A stretch of 64,000 bases of DNA from Paenibacillus sanguinis 2301083 = DSM 16941 (GCF_000374825.1 NZ_KB895385.1:62001-126000), one strand, 5' to 3'. Positions 34,263-43,870 are shown, counted from the stretch's first letter. Numbers and translations are program-made. The notes: a model not told the origin generated them from the sequence alone.

Positions 34263-37038
34263 ATAGCTCCCTGGCCTTCATTTTCAGATCGTTGACTAGC
34301 TGCATTGCTTGCAGCGGTGTCATATTCATCAAGTCAATTTCTTTAATGAGATTAATGATCTGCCGCATGCCCGGGTCTTCCGGGGCTGGGGCGGATTTTG
34401 CTTTCCGCTTCGGTTCCTCATCGCCAAAGATTGACAGTTGGACAACCTCTTGGGCTTCCTCATTCTCCGAGGCTGCTTCAGCAGCAGCTTCACTTGCAGC
34501 AGCCTCAAGCACCGCCAGCTTTGCCCCTGCCAAACCACCTGGCTGTTGCTCCAATCCGTTAGCCAGCGGCTCGCCAGCCTTCATCTGCTTGGTGTCAGCC
34601 CCATGCAAATAAGTAGAGGCGCCTTCTCTGATAACGGCAGGTTTGGTCCCGCTATCTTCCAGACCATGCAGCAGCCCGTAGGCGCGGCCAATGATTTCGT
34701 CTGGCAAACCTGCCAATCTGGCACAGTAGATGCCGTAGCTCGTATCGGCAGCACCCGGAATCAGCTTGCGCAGGAAATGCACCTTATCACCGCTCTCCTG
34801 CACCGCCATGCTATAATTGCGCAACCCTCGCAAGCTCTGCTCCAGATGGGCCAGCTCGTGAAAATGGGTTGAGACGAGCGCTTTACAACCGATGCGATCA
34901 TGCACGTATTCAATGACCGCCTGAGCAATGGCCATCCCTTCGCTGGTTGAGGTGCCACGGCCCAACTCATCGATGATGATCAGGCTTCGCGGAGTCGCCT
35001 TTTCCGTCATAAGCTGAATGTCAGCCATCTCTACCATAAAGGTGCTCTGGCCGCCAATCAGATCATCCGCGGCTCCAATTCGTGTAAAAATGCGGTCCAC
35101 CAGCGGCATTTCCGCCTCATGAGCCGGAACGAAGCTGCCGAGCTGCGCCATAATTGAAATAAGGGCTACCTGCCGCATATACGTACTTTTGCCCGCCATA
35201 TTTGGCCCCGTAATCAACAGGATGCTGGCGTCTTCCTTGCGCAAGGCCGTGCCGTTGGCGATAAACGCGGAATCCTGCATAACCGATTCCACGACCGGAT
35301 GTCTTCCTTGTTCTATGATGAGATCATAGCCGTCCGTTAATTGCGGCTTGACAAAGCCGTTCTCCGAAGCCACGGCTGCCAGAGACCGCAGCACATCAAT
35401 ACCGGCGATTTGCTCTGCCAGCTTTTGCAAACGCGGGATATTGCCAGCAACCTGCTCGCGCAGCTCGTTAAACAGCGCATATTCAAGGTCGACCATTTTT
35501 TCCTCGGCCTCCAGAATCAGCGCTTCCTTCTCTTTCAGCTCAGGGGTAACGAACCGCTCCGCATTGGCCAGCGTCTGCTTTCTTTCATACCGTCCTTCCG
35601 GCAAAGAAGCCAGATTCGCCCGGGTAACCTCAATATAGTAACCAAATACTTTGTTATAGCCGATTTTCAGGGATTTGATCCCGGTAGCTTGCCGCTCCGC
35701 CGCTTCCAACTCCGCGATCCAGCGCTTGCCGTTCACTCCCGCTTCCCGCAGCTCGTCCAATCGAGCATGGTAACCGGGTTTGATGATGCCGCCGTCTCGT
35801 ACCGATACAGGAGGATCGTCGGCAACCGCCGCATCAATCATGTCCGCCAGATCCTTGCCCTCATCCATTGAAGCAGCGATTTCGCGGAGCGTGATCGATC
35901 CCGAGCTAGCGCACAGCTCTTTGATTTGCGGTACTTGCCGCAGGGAGGTCTTCAGGGCAACCATATCCCTGCCGTTGGCATTTCCGAAAGCGACGCGCCC
36001 GACCAGCCGTTCCAAATCATAGATTTCCTGCAAGGAGCTGCGCAGATCCTCTCGCAAAATAAACGCGCCATGCAAATGACCCACCGCCTCCAGCCGTTCC
36101 TCGATGCGGCTCTTTTGCAGTAACGGCTTATCGATCCAGCGTCGCAGCAGTCTTGAGCCCATGGAGGTTTCGGTCTTGTCGAGCAGCCAAAGCAAGGAGC
36201 CTTTCTTCGAGCGTTCCCTGACTGTCTCTACGAGTTCCAGATTACGCCGGGTGAAGGGATCGAGAATCATAAAATGCTCGGGCTCGTAGGCGGATATTTT
36301 CGTCAATTGTCCCAACGAACGCTTCTGGGTTTCGCTCAAATAGCCGATAAGCAAAGCGATATTGTCACCACGCTCCGGCTCCAGGCGAGTCCATTCCGCT
36401 TCCCCAAACAACGTGCGCCCGGTCTCCGCTTTGGCTTTAGCCCAAGGTGTGTAGACGACAGGCTTGCTGAGCGGAGCGGCTTGTCCGCTAACCCAGTCCA
36501 GCAACGCGGCGTCGCCGATAATTTCCGCCGGATCGTACAGACCGATCTCATCGCGCAGCCATTCCTTGCTGGACGGCGCCGAGGTCGTATACAGCTCTCC
36601 GGTGGACAGGTCGCAAGCAGACAAGGCCATTATTCCTTGACGCTCGGTAATGCATACGATGTAATTGTTAACTCGCTCGCTGACCGTTTTACCTTCCATT
36701 ATTGTTCCCGGAGTAATGACTCGCACGATTTCGCGCTTCACGACGCCTTTGGCGACGGAAGGGTCCTCCAGTTGCTCGCAAATCGCTACCTTGTAACCCT
36801 TCTCAATCAGTCGATATATGTAGTTGTCCGCCGAATGGTAAGGAACTCCGCACATCGGAATTTTCTCCTTTGTGCCCCCGTCCCGTCCGGTTAATGTAAT
36901 TTCCAGTTCCTTCGAGGCCAAAATAGCATCGTCAAAAAACATTTCGTAAAAATCACCCAGCCGGAAAAAGAGAAACGCATCCTGCGCTTCTGCCTTGACC
37001 CGCAAGTATTGTTCAATCATTGGCGTGTAGGTAGCCAT
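34261..37038 (-). CDS. mutS: DNA mismatch recognition protein MutS
   Basis: Recognises base mismatches. Mismatch-reading Phe-x-Glu is in LGDFYEMFFDD near residue 30; the ATPase has LLITGPNMAGKSTYMRQVA (Walker A, ~615) and LIIIDELGRGTSTSEG (Walker B, ~690) with STHFHELAHLE. 925 aa, long for the family because of an Ala/Glu-rich stretch at ~800-890, in which VQLSIFGDEE looks like a beta-clamp-binding motif (QLxIF). Start ATG with GTGGAGGGGGATC. mutL follows after 131 bases. Confidence 0.96.
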   Translation of the reverse strand: MATYTPMIEQYLRVKAEAQDAFLFFRLGDFYEMFFDDAILASKELEITLTGRDGGTKEKIPMCGVPYHSADNYIYRLIEKGYKVAICEQLEDPSVAKGVVKREIVRVITPGTIMEGKTVSERVNNYIVCITERQGIMALSACDLSTGELYTTSAPSSKEWLRDEIGLYDPAEIIGDAALLDWVSGQAAPLSKPVVYTPWAKAKAETGRTLFGEAEWTRLEPERGDNIALLIGYLSETQKRSLGQLTKISAYEPEHFMILDPFTRRNLELVETVRERSKKGSLLWLLDKTETSMGSRLLRRWIDKPLLQKSRIEERLEAVGHLHGAFILREDLRSSLQEIYDLERLVGRVAFGNANGRDMVALKTSLRQVPQIKELCASSGSITLREIAASMDEGKDLADMIDAAVADDPPVSVRDGGIIKPGYHARLDELREAGVNGKRWIAELEAAERQATGIKSLKIGYNKVFGYYIEVTRANLASLPEGRYERKQTLANAERFVTPELKEKEALILEAEEKMVDLEYALFNELREQVAGNIPRLQKLAEQIAGIDVLRSLAAVASENGFVKPQLTDGYDLIIEQGRHPVVESVMQDSAFIANGTALRKEDASILLITGPNMAGKSTYMRQVALISIMAQLGSFVPAHEAEMPLVDRIFTRIGAADDLIGGQSTFMVEMADIQLMTEKATPRSLIIIDELGRGTSTSEGMAIAQAVIEYVHDRIGCKALVSTHFHELAHLEQSLRGLRNYSMAVQESGDKVHFLRKLIPGAADTSYGIYCARLAGLPDEIIGRAYGLLHGLEDSGTKPAVIREGASTYLHGADTKQMKAGEPLANGLEQQPGGLAGAKLAVLEAAASEAAAEAASENEEAQEVVQLSIFGDEEPKRKAKSAPAPEDPGMRQIINLIKEIDLMNMTPLQAMQLVNDLKMKAREL

Positions 37039-37154
37039 GATCCCCCTCCACCTTGTCCTCTTTTAGTTGAAGCTTGCTAAGATTAATTTTGATCACGATG
37101 ATACTCATGGAAGTTTACTCGGCGGCGAATCTTGAACTCAGGCGGGACTTCCGT

Positions 37155-37242
37155 GGCTCACGTAGGCTTACGAAGCATGTTTTCTGCAGAAACCTTCCCG
37201 CAGCTCACGTACTCCTGCTTCCGAAGTCGTTTTCTGCGAAAA
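37155..37242 (+). repeat. Two direct repeats with TTTTCTGC core
   Basis: Both copies run GCTCACGTA, then CGAAG, then GTTTTCTGC(A/G)(A)GAAA(A)C. About 48 bases apart; the second lacks a few bases. Non-coding. Confidence 0.55.
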
Positions 37243-37317
37243 CACGCAGTTCGTTTAGCTCGTGTAAATCCGCTTCTCATTCCCTACCTTTATCCAGCTC
37301 AAGCGTTTGTAAAAAAA

Positions 37318-37352
37318 GCACAGCTGAAGCATAAGCTTTGATGCTGAATAGC
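37318..37352 (+). repeat. Fragment of dispersed repeat
   Basis: GCACAGCTGAAGCATAAGCT then TTGATGCTGAA matches the interior of the element at 29731-29852 but lacks the ACTTTTTGAAC end. Confidence 0.5.
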
Positions 37353-37560
37353 TAACCTTGGCAAGCTTTACCCGATTGTAGTGGCTTGCCTAATCTTTCT
37401 TCCACAGATTTCTATTATACCAGAAAGGAAGCTGCGGTTACGAGAGGTTTTACAGTTTCAGCAGGGCAGTCGCTTACGAAACAGACACCGGTACTCCTAC
37501 AAAGGGACAGCATTTTGTCGGCGGCGGAAACGCAGCAAGCCTTCAGGCTGAGACAAACAA

Positions 37561-37790
37561 GTGGGAAATTCTCCCTATAATTTGCACAAAACGGCTGAAT
37601 TTCGAGGTTTAGCTGGAAAAACTCCCTATAATTCCACACTTTTGGTCCATATCAGGTGATTTCGATCGTATTATATGGACAATTTCCCTATAAAAGCCAA
37701 GAATCCATCGATTAGTAAACTTTAGCTGGAGGATTTCCTGTTAAATCGGCAATTGCTGCAATTTATGGTAGCAGCTCCCCTAATAATCAG
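37561..37790 (+). repeat. Degenerate tandem array with TCCCTATAA core
   Basis: Five cores of the type GGA-AATT-TCCCTATAA occur at about 37563, 37613, 37674, 37724 and 37766, spaced 40-60 bases, with the recurring lead-in TTTAGCTGGA (37609 and 37721). Each core is an imperfect palindrome (GGGAAATTCTCCC, GGACAATTTCC). No open frame runs through it. Confidence 0.6.
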
Positions 37791-37854
37791 GACCGAGCCA
37801 AAGGGGACCAAGGCAACGGGGACCAAGGCAAACAGGGCCTAAGCCTTACGGCCC

Positions 37855-39294
37855 CTATCCATCTGCAAGAGATGGCCCCGTAAGCTTCCAGGCCCGGCGG
37901 ATATCGGCAGACTCATCCCAGGTGCGGCCGGATAACAGCAGCTTGAAGAAGGGAACAAGATAGCTTTCATAGGCGGCATATGACGAAGCAGCCTGAATAT
38001 CCGCGATGATGCGCGGCAGCGCCGCTTGAAGCATTCGCCGGTCTCCGCTATAAAAGGCCGAGAAAATCTCCTCCCGATCCAGCGGTCTGGCCAGCAGTTG
38101 GCTGGCATTCTCAGCAATCAGGCAGGCCAGAGCTACCACGCCCTTGGTAATACGCGGCGAGACAAGGAAGCTCGGCAAGGTGCGATACTCAAAGCCGCCG
38201 TATTCCTTGCGGCGAAAATCGCCAAGGAAGCCGTATTTCGGACGGCGCCGAGCGCTCCCCTCTGCCTCCAATAGAGAAAGAGGCAAGGCCAAATAGTTGT
38301 CGAGCGTCCGTAATAGCTCAGCCGTCAATAACACGCCGCTGAAATGCAGATGGCCTCCCAGCGGAAACCCCTGCTGCGGCATCGCTCCTGCCTGCCAGAT
38401 CAGTTCGCGGTTATCGATCGCCGCCTGAGCCTGACGAAAGGCTCGCAGCAAATGTGTGACGACCTCGCGGGGCTCTTGACCCGGTCGGGGTCGCAGTTCA
38501 GCGAGTGGGAACAAACGTCGCCCCCGATAACGCAATACATCGCAGCCCGCTTCTCCATGAAATTGCAAATAACGCGAGGCTGGAATTACCTTGCGTGTGG
38601 TATCATTAAACAACAGAAATTCGGGGTCCATCCCGATTAACCGTTCCCCGGACAACTCCAGCAGCCGCTCCTGCTCGGCAAGCTCATCACGCATTGCCAA
38701 AGCCAGGCCGTTCGCGACCGCCGAGCTGCGTATTTCCGAAGATATAGACAACGGGTCAATGGTGAATCGGCCCTCCTCACCTGCCGAGATGATCACCTCG
38801 CCCATATCCAGGCCAAGCGCATAAAGCGCCCGGATGGCCGTGCTCTCCAGACGCTTCCCGAGCGGGGAGTCGGAAGCAGGGCCGCTCCCTGGCAGCGGCA
38901 AGGTCTGTCCGGTATTCCCTAGCAAACGTGTCTCCAGTACCCGAAGGTGAAATACCGTCACCGCATAACGCCGCGCGAAGGACGCTTCACCGCCGTTTTG
39001 AGGCATAGAACGGACCTGTGCCACCTGCAAGCCGGCGGCTTGCAGGCGCTGCCGCCAGGCCACCGGATCGCGCAAAACCAGGCGCCGGCTAACAATAATC
39101 TCCTCTACCGGCCCGCCCCAATAGGCCTCCTCGGGTCCGTAATAAATCCAGCGTGGGCCGGAGCTCTTGAGACCATCGGCTTTGCGCAGCACCTGGTAAG
39201 GCCCGCCAAGACGGACGAGCGCTTGCAGCAAACGAGCATGAGACGCCTCTGAGCTAAGTCGGATTTTAAACACAAGACATTTTTTCCTAACCAT
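37855..39294 (-). CDS. Putative amidoligase (glutamine-synthetase-fold COOH-NH2 ligase)
   Basis: 479 aa. The C-terminal two thirds match the phage phiEco32-type amidoligase family: GMDPEFLLFND near residue 225, LFPLAELRPRPG, GGHLHFSG with paired histidines, and KEYGGFEYRTLPSFLVSP with the substrate arginine. This fold forms amide or isopeptide bonds using ATP. The N-terminal ~200 residues are a separate region with RLSSEASHARLLQALVRLGG and are not recognised. Start ATG at 39294 behind AAGGAGGGGTGGAGCT. It lies downstream of cotE with only a terminator-like hairpin between them, so a role in spore-coat cross-linking is a reasonable inference. Confidence 0.7.
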   Translation of the reverse strand: MVRKKCLVFKIRLSSEASHARLLQALVRLGGPYQVLRKADGLKSSGPRWIYYGPEEAYWGGPVEEIIVSRRLVLRDPVAWRQRLQAAGLQVAQVRSMPQNGGEASFARRYAVTVFHLRVLETRLLGNTGQTLPLPGSGPASDSPLGKRLESTAIRALYALGLDMGEVIISAGEEGRFTIDPLSISSEIRSSAVANGLALAMRDELAEQERLLELSGERLIGMDPEFLLFNDTTRKVIPASRYLQFHGEAGCDVLRYRGRRLFPLAELRPRPGQEPREVVTHLLRAFRQAQAAIDNRELIWQAGAMPQQGFPLGGHLHFSGVLLTAELLRTLDNYLALPLSLLEAEGSARRRPKYGFLGDFRRKEYGGFEYRTLPSFLVSPRITKGVVALACLIAENASQLLARPLDREEIFSAFYSGDRRMLQAALPRIIADIQAASSYAAYESYLVPFFKLLLSGRTWDESADIRRAWKLTGPSLADG

Positions 39295-39338
39295 AGCTCC
39301 ACCCCTCCTTTCGCCCAAAAGGGGGCTTTTTCCACAAA

Positions 39339-39358
39339 AAGAGGGCAGCCGCCCTCTT
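39339..39358 (-). terminator. Hairpin between cotE and amidoligase
   Basis: AAGAGGGC-GGCT-GCCCTCTT then TTTTG on the minus strand, 36 bases upstream of the amidoligase ribosome site; could terminate or attenuate cotE transcripts. Confidence 0.75.
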
Positions 39359-39441
39359 CGACGACGCCCCTGCTGCATATACTACACTGTAAGCGGCATA
39401 ACCCGGTTCTTCTCCACTACGACTTCCGGCACAGACACGAA

Positions 39442-39987
39442 TCACAATTCGTCGTCGAGGAGATCCGGGTCCAGGTCTTCGTAATCCCCAAGCTCCGAGC
39501 CGAAATCGTAATCCTTGTCTTCAATGTCGCTACCCGGCACTACAAGGACATTCAGCTTCGTCTCAGCAACCAGTTCAACCGAGAATTCGCGTTCCACCCG
39601 AATGGCAACGCGGCCGTCTCCTGACACACTGGCTTCCACGGTACTTGGCTCTTGCGTAGCTTCGGCGGACACCTCTACCGTAGAAGTACGGTGTCTGGAA
39701 TCCAGATAGTTCAACGGCACATTCTCAACATAAGATACAGTTTCCTTGGCAACCTCGGTCTGCGAGTTCTTGTCGTACGAATACCAAATGTTAATATCGT
39801 AAGTACCAATAACTTCAATTCCGTCTCCCGCCGCAACCGCTTCATACTGGTGGTTAATAATCCAGGCCCCCAGAATGCTTGAAGGTTTGTGAGGTGGAGT
39901 CACGGTATGTGTTACGGTAGAGAACTTACGACCTTTTCCGCAGATCGCTTTCGTGATGATCTCTCTACTTTGATATTTCAATGACAT
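39442..39987 (-). CDS. cotE: Outer spore coat morphogenetic protein CotE
   Basis: 181-aa coat assembly protein of the CotE family: YQSREIITKAICGKGRKFST at the start, LGAWIINHQYEA, VIGTYDINIWYSYDKNSQTEV, and a strongly acidic tail ending DLDPDLLDDEL. Made in the mother cell in Bacillus, where it organises the outer coat. Start at 39987 behind GGAGGAGG. Near mutS-mutL as in B. subtilis, but separated by the amidoligase and the repeat-rich gap. Confidence 0.94.
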   Translation of the reverse strand: MSLKYQSREIITKAICGKGRKFSTVTHTVTPPHKPSSILGAWIINHQYEAVAAGDGIEVIGTYDINIWYSYDKNSQTEVAKETVSYVENVPLNYLDSRHRTSTVEVSAEATQEPSTVEASVSGDGRVAIRVEREFSVELVAETKLNVLVVPGSDIEDKDYDFGSELGDYEDLDPDLLDDEL

Positions 39988-40068
39988 GTTAGAACCTCCT
40001 CCATACATCATTCACTAAAAGTGTATGCAGGACATTCGTCTAGGGTGACAACTATTTTAAAAGCTATT

Positions 40069-41046
40069 TCAGTTCCCCTTCACCTGTTGCTCTGCAATTC
40101 GCTGAATCGGGGTTTTATTTTTTTTGGAGATATCCAGAAATAAAGACAACTCCCGGCATAATTGGAGGATCGCCGAGCGAATCTCGAACTCCTCACGAGT
40201 GGACGGCAGCTCCATCATTTTAAAGTTCTGCTCCAGATCATCCAGCATTTGCTCCGTAATGCCGGTGTACTCCTCCTCGTTCACATCCACACTAAGTCGG
40301 TCGAACAGCAAGGCGGCAATCTCGCCCTGGGGCATTTGCTGATATACCTGGGAGATGAGCTCCAACATTCCTTCAATACGCTCCAACTGCTGCTTACGCA
40401 TATAGAAGTACACCGTCCAAGCCTCGTTTGGGGTAATCATCTGATTCTCCAGCGCGCGCCCCGCCGTCGTTACCCCTTCCTCAACCAATCTACCGGCATT
40501 TGTTAATTCCTTCCCGTCCCAGATATGCTTCGGGTCTCGCAGCGTCTCCGCAATTTCCTGAAAGATAATGGAAAACAAGCCATCCACCCTGCGACGCAGG
40601 TCCATGAGCTTGTCCTCCGTCTTAGGCATATACAGAAAGTTAACGACCATTGCCGAGCCGAGACCGATGATAAGTAGTTCCGTTTGCGTCAGCAGGACAT
40701 GCCAGGATATCTCCTCGCCACCGAACACGCGGAACACCACTACCGAACTGGTTACAATGCCTTCCTTGAAGCCAGCCCGGGTAATGAGCGGAAAGGCGAT
40801 CAGGATGTAGATGGCCAACACCCAGATATGAAAGCCCAAAACGTAGAAAATGCCGAAAGCCAGCAGCAGACCTAGCAGTGAAGCGAAGAAGCGCGCCCCG
40901 ATGGATTTCAGACTCCGCTTGCGCGTTACATCCACGCCCAGAATAGCCAGCAAGCCCGCCGAATTAGCTCCAGGCACATTCGCAAAATCAGCGATAAAAA
41001 TCGCCATCAGTGTGGCTATTGCTGTTTTGATGACTCGAAATCCCAT
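40069..41046 (-). CDS. Aromatic acid exporter family (FUSC/DUF939) protein
   Basis: Membrane protein of the ArAE_1/DUF939 type, 325 aa. N-terminal ~135 residues contain several transmembrane helices (TAIATLMAIFIADF, AILGV, FFASLLGLLLAFGIFYVLGF, LLIIGLGSAMVVNFLY); the C-terminal ~180 residues are a cytosolic helical DUF939_C domain. Probable role: efflux or envelope function; substrate unknown. ATG at 41046 with AAAAGGTGG; upstream codons of the open frame are discarded. Confidence 0.8.
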   Translation of the reverse strand: MGFRVIKTAIATLMAIFIADFANVPGANSAGLLAILGVDVTRKRSLKSIGARFFASLLGLLLAFGIFYVLGFHIWVLAIYILIAFPLITRAGFKEGIVTSSVVVFRVFGGEEISWHVLLTQTELLIIGLGSAMVVNFLYMPKTEDKLMDLRRRVDGLFSIIFQEIAETLRDPKHIWDGKELTNAGRLVEEGVTTAGRALENQMITPNEAWTVYFYMRKQQLERIEGMLELISQVYQQMPQGEIAALLFDRLSVDVNEEEYTGITEQMLDDLEQNFKMMELPSTREEFEIRSAILQLCRELSLFLDISKKNKTPIQRIAEQQVKGN

Positions 41047-41223
41047 AGAAACCACCTTTTCCCGCATCGGATGAACAAACACTATAGTATGGCAATATCC
41101 TACTTTATTTTGCACATTCGGACAATCCTTATCTAAAAAATCCAAGATTCGACGCCGAGGTTGCTTCCGGGTCCTCTGCGTGATCCACAGATGACTTTTT
41201 CCAACAATATCGAAAAAGGAGCG

Positions 41224-42024
41224 TCACCGCTCCTTGATTAGCTTGCGTTCAATATAGACAACCATCTGATACATGGCCGTGGCAACGATGGCGATAATGA
41301 CCAGACTTGACAGCACTAGCGTAAAGTTGAATACCTGAAAGCCGTACACAATCAAATAACCCAGCCCGATCTTGGCTACGAGGAATTCTCCCACAATAAC
41401 GCCAACCCAGGCCATGCCTACATTCACCTTGAGTGTGGAGACAATAGCGGGAAAAGAAGCGGGCAAGATCGCTTTCAGGAAGACATCGCGCCGACTGCCC
41501 CCGAACGTGCGAATGACCTTTACCAGATTGGAATCCACTTCATTAAAGCTATTAAACACAACCAGGGTGGTCACAATCACGGTAATAGACAATGTCGTTA
41601 TTACAATAGCGGTAAACCCGGCGCCAAATAATACGATAAAGATCGGTCCCAGCGCCACCTTCGGCATACTGTTGAATACAACCATATAAGGGTCAAGCAC
41701 CTTGGACAAGAAGGGAGACCACCAGATTAATACAGCCAGCAATGTGCCGAGCAGGGTGCCCAGCAAGAAACCTACAGCCGTTTCGCCCACCGTCATTGCC
41801 AGATGAGGCCATAGCTCCCCGTTTACCATATCCTTGATGATCTGCCCGCCCACCTTGGAGGGATAGCTGAATATCAGGACATCGATCCATCTCATACGTC
41901 CGGCCAGCTCCCATAACAGGATAAAGGCTGCTAACAACATGGCTTGCACCCCAAACACCCAGCGGTTCATCCTCCGCTTTCGCTTGCGGTGCTCTGCCCA
42001 TTTCTCCTCCAGCCAGGCTTCCAA
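41224..42024 (-). CDS. SsuC/TauC-like ABC transporter permease
   Basis: Inner-membrane permease with about six helices and the BPD-type EAA loop (SNLVKVIRTFGGSRRDVFLKAILPASFP), as in nitrate/taurine/alkanesulfonate importers. 266 aa, starts with TTG a few bases after the ATPase stop. Third gene of the SBP-ATPase-permease operon. Substrate not certain; sulfonates, pyrimidine precursors of thiamine and similar compounds use this class. Confidence 0.88.
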   Translation of the reverse strand: MEAWLEEKWAEHRKRKRRMNRWVFGVQAMLLAAFILLWELAGRMRWIDVLIFSYPSKVGGQIIKDMVNGELWPHLAMTVGETAVGFLLGTLLGTLLAVLIWWSPFLSKVLDPYMVVFNSMPKVALGPIFIVLFGAGFTAIVITTLSITVIVTTLVVFNSFNEVDSNLVKVIRTFGGSRRDVFLKAILPASFPAIVSTLKVNVGMAWVGVIVGEFLVAKIGLGYLIVYGFQVFNFTLVLSSLVIIAIVATAMYQMVVYIERKLIKER

Positions 42025-42026
42025 TG

Positions 42027-42806
42027 CTAGGCCCCCCCTCTTTCGGCACTCTCAAGATCGCGCCAGATTTCATGAAATAGCTCATTGAACCCTTCCGCAT
42101 CGCGGGCGTAGAAGGGTGTAGCCTGCCGAATCGACTCGGGGATGATATATGTGCTGCGAATGCGGCCTGGATTGGCAGCGAGCACAATGACCCGGTCGCT
42201 GACCGCAATCGCTTCGGAGAGATCATGGGTGACCAGAACGCCTGTCTTGTGACGTTGCTTAAGCGTTCCCCACACCAGATCCTCAAGCTGAAGCTTGGTT
42301 TGGTAATCCAGAGCCGAAAAAGGCTCATCGAGCAATAGCAGCTCAGGGTCGGTTGCTAGCGTCCGCACCAGCGCGACCCGCTGCCGCATACCCCCGGAGA
42401 GCTGATGGGGATACAGCTCCGCCGTATCCCCAAGCCCCATCTCGGCCAGTAATTCCCGAGCCTGCTTCCTGCTCTCCGGCGTCAGGCGACCTGTCAGTTC
42501 CAACCCCAGCACCGCATTATCCAGAATGGTGCGCCAAGGAAACAAATAATCCTGCTGGAGCATATAACCCACCTTCGGAGACGGCCCGTTCACAGGCTGG
42601 CCATGCAGCAGCATTTCGCCGCGCGACGGAGGAAGCAGGCCCGCCATGACGGACAGCAGCGTCGTCTTCCCGCAGCCGCTGGGGCCAACCAGGCTGATCA
42701 TCTCACCTGCTTGCACCGCCAGACTCATCCCTTGCAGAGCAAGTACGGCTTCCCGGTCCGTGACGTAGACCAAATCCAAATGCTTTAATTCCACGACAGA
42801 AGGCAT
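42027..42806 (-). CDS. SsuB/TauB-like ABC transporter ATPase
   Basis: Energises the import system. Walker A GPSGCGKTTLLS, Q-loop LQQDYLFPWRT, signature LSGGMRQRVALVRTLA, Walker B ELLLLDEPFSALD, H-loop VTHDLSEA. The Q-loop sequence is typical of the nitrate/taurine/sulfonate class. ATG start at 42806 (a TTG one codon earlier is possible). Confidence 0.9.
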   Translation of the reverse strand: MPSVVELKHLDLVYVTDREAVLALQGMSLAVQAGEMISLVGPSGCGKTTLLSVMAGLLPPSRGEMLLHGQPVNGPSPKVGYMLQQDYLFPWRTILDNAVLGLELTGRLTPESRKQARELLAEMGLGDTAELYPHQLSGGMRQRVALVRTLATDPELLLLDEPFSALDYQTKLQLEDLVWGTLKQRHKTGVLVTHDLSEAIAVSDRVIVLAANPGRIRSTYIIPESIRQATPFYARDAEGFNELFHEIWRDLESAERGGA

Positions 42807-42865
42807 CAAAGGCTCACGTCCCCTTTCCGTATCGTTGATGAATACGCTGCTTCCTGGGCCGTTGT

Positions 42866-43870
42866 TTATTTAGCCGCTTCTACGGCCTTCTCCGCAAACG
42901 TATTGTCCACTAGCTTTTTGGCATCTACTCGCTCATTTAACTCGCCGGCCCCTTCCATCACATCCAGCAGGTTGTTCCAGGCTTCCTCTTCCAAAGCCGG
43001 AGTCGTGGCATAGGTTCCCTGTTCGAGATAGCGCTGAATCGAGCTGGCCAAGATATCCATATCGGTATCTTTGAAATAAGGGGCGACTACCTCTGCGACT
43101 TCCTCCGGTGTGTGGGACTGCACCCAGCGCTGCGCCTTATGAATGGCATTTGTGAAGCGCTGGACCGAATCGGCATGTTCATCAATGTAACTTTGGCGCG
43201 TCATAAACACTGTGTACGGCAATTGCCCGCTTTCCGTGCCGAAGGAGGCAATGACCTTTCCTTTCCCCTCCCGCTCGATGATAGAAGCCTGGGGTTCAAA
43301 TAACTGAACGAACTGCCCCGTACCGGAGACAAATGCTGCCGTAATATTGGCAAAGTCGATATTTTGAATCAGATTCAGATCCTCATGCGGATCAATTCCA
43401 TGCTTCCGTAAAGTGAACTCGCCGGCCATTTGCGGCATGCCCCCCTTCCGCTGTCCCAGAAAGGTGCTTCCCTTCAGCATCTCCCAATCAAAATCGCTAA
43501 TCTCTTCCCGTGACACCAGAAAGGTACCGTCCGTTTGCGTCAGCTGAGCGAAATTAATGACCGGGTCCTCGGAGCCCTGCTGGTACACATAAATGGACGT
43601 TTCCGCCCCAACCAGCGCCACATCGATGGCTCCTGACAGCAGTGCGGTCATCGTTTTATCCCCACCAGCCGTAGTTTGCAGTTCAACATCAAGCCCCTCT
43701 TCGGCAAAAAAGCCTTGGGTTAAAGCTACATATTGGGGCGCATAGAACACCGAACGGGTCACTTCCCCTATTTTTATCTTGGTCGCTTGACCCTGATCTC
43801 CACAACCGCTCAAGGCAGTGGTCAGGAGCATGACTAGGGCAAGCCATAATCCAGCATGGCCTTTGCTCAT
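42866..43870 (-). CDS. SsuA/NMT1-like substrate-binding lipoprotein
   Basis: Secreted, membrane-tethered binding protein. Signal peptide with lipobox LSGC; mature part has the NMT1/SsuA fold (APQYVALTQGFFAEEGLDVEL, ALLSGAIDVALVGAETS, AAFVSGTGQFVQLFEPQA). Starts at 43870 behind GGAGAGG. First gene of the three-gene importer operon; the ligand cannot be inferred. Confidence 0.88.
   Translation of the reverse strand: MSKGHAGLWLALVMLLTTALSGCGDQGQATKIKIGEVTRSVFYAPQYVALTQGFFAEEGLDVELQTTAGGDKTMTALLSGAIDVALVGAETSIYVYQQGSEDPVINFAQLTQTDGTFLVSREEISDFDWEMLKGSTFLGQRKGGMPQMAGEFTLRKHGIDPHEDLNLIQNIDFANITAAFVSGTGQFVQLFEPQASIIEREGKGKVIASFGTESGQLPYTVFMTRQSYIDEHADSVQRFTNAIHKAQRWVQSHTPEEVAEVVAPYFKDTDMDILASSIQRYLEQGTYATTPALEEEAWNNLLDVMEGAGELNERVDAKKLVDNTFAEKAVEAAK

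Larger units (their letters stand above)
37039..37854. other. 816-base repeat-rich gap between amidoligase and mutS
   Basis: No convincing gene. It holds a pair of ~40-base direct repeats (37155-37192 and 37203-37242), a fragment of the dispersed repeat (37318-37352) and a degenerate tandem array (37561-37790). The remaining part, 37791-37854, has a short GGGCC/GGCCC hairpin that could end amidoligase transcripts. Confidence 0.6.

Noticed and set aside
37561..37790. CRISPR array
   Set aside because: Repeats are degenerate, spacing varies from 40 to 60 bases, and no cas genes are near.
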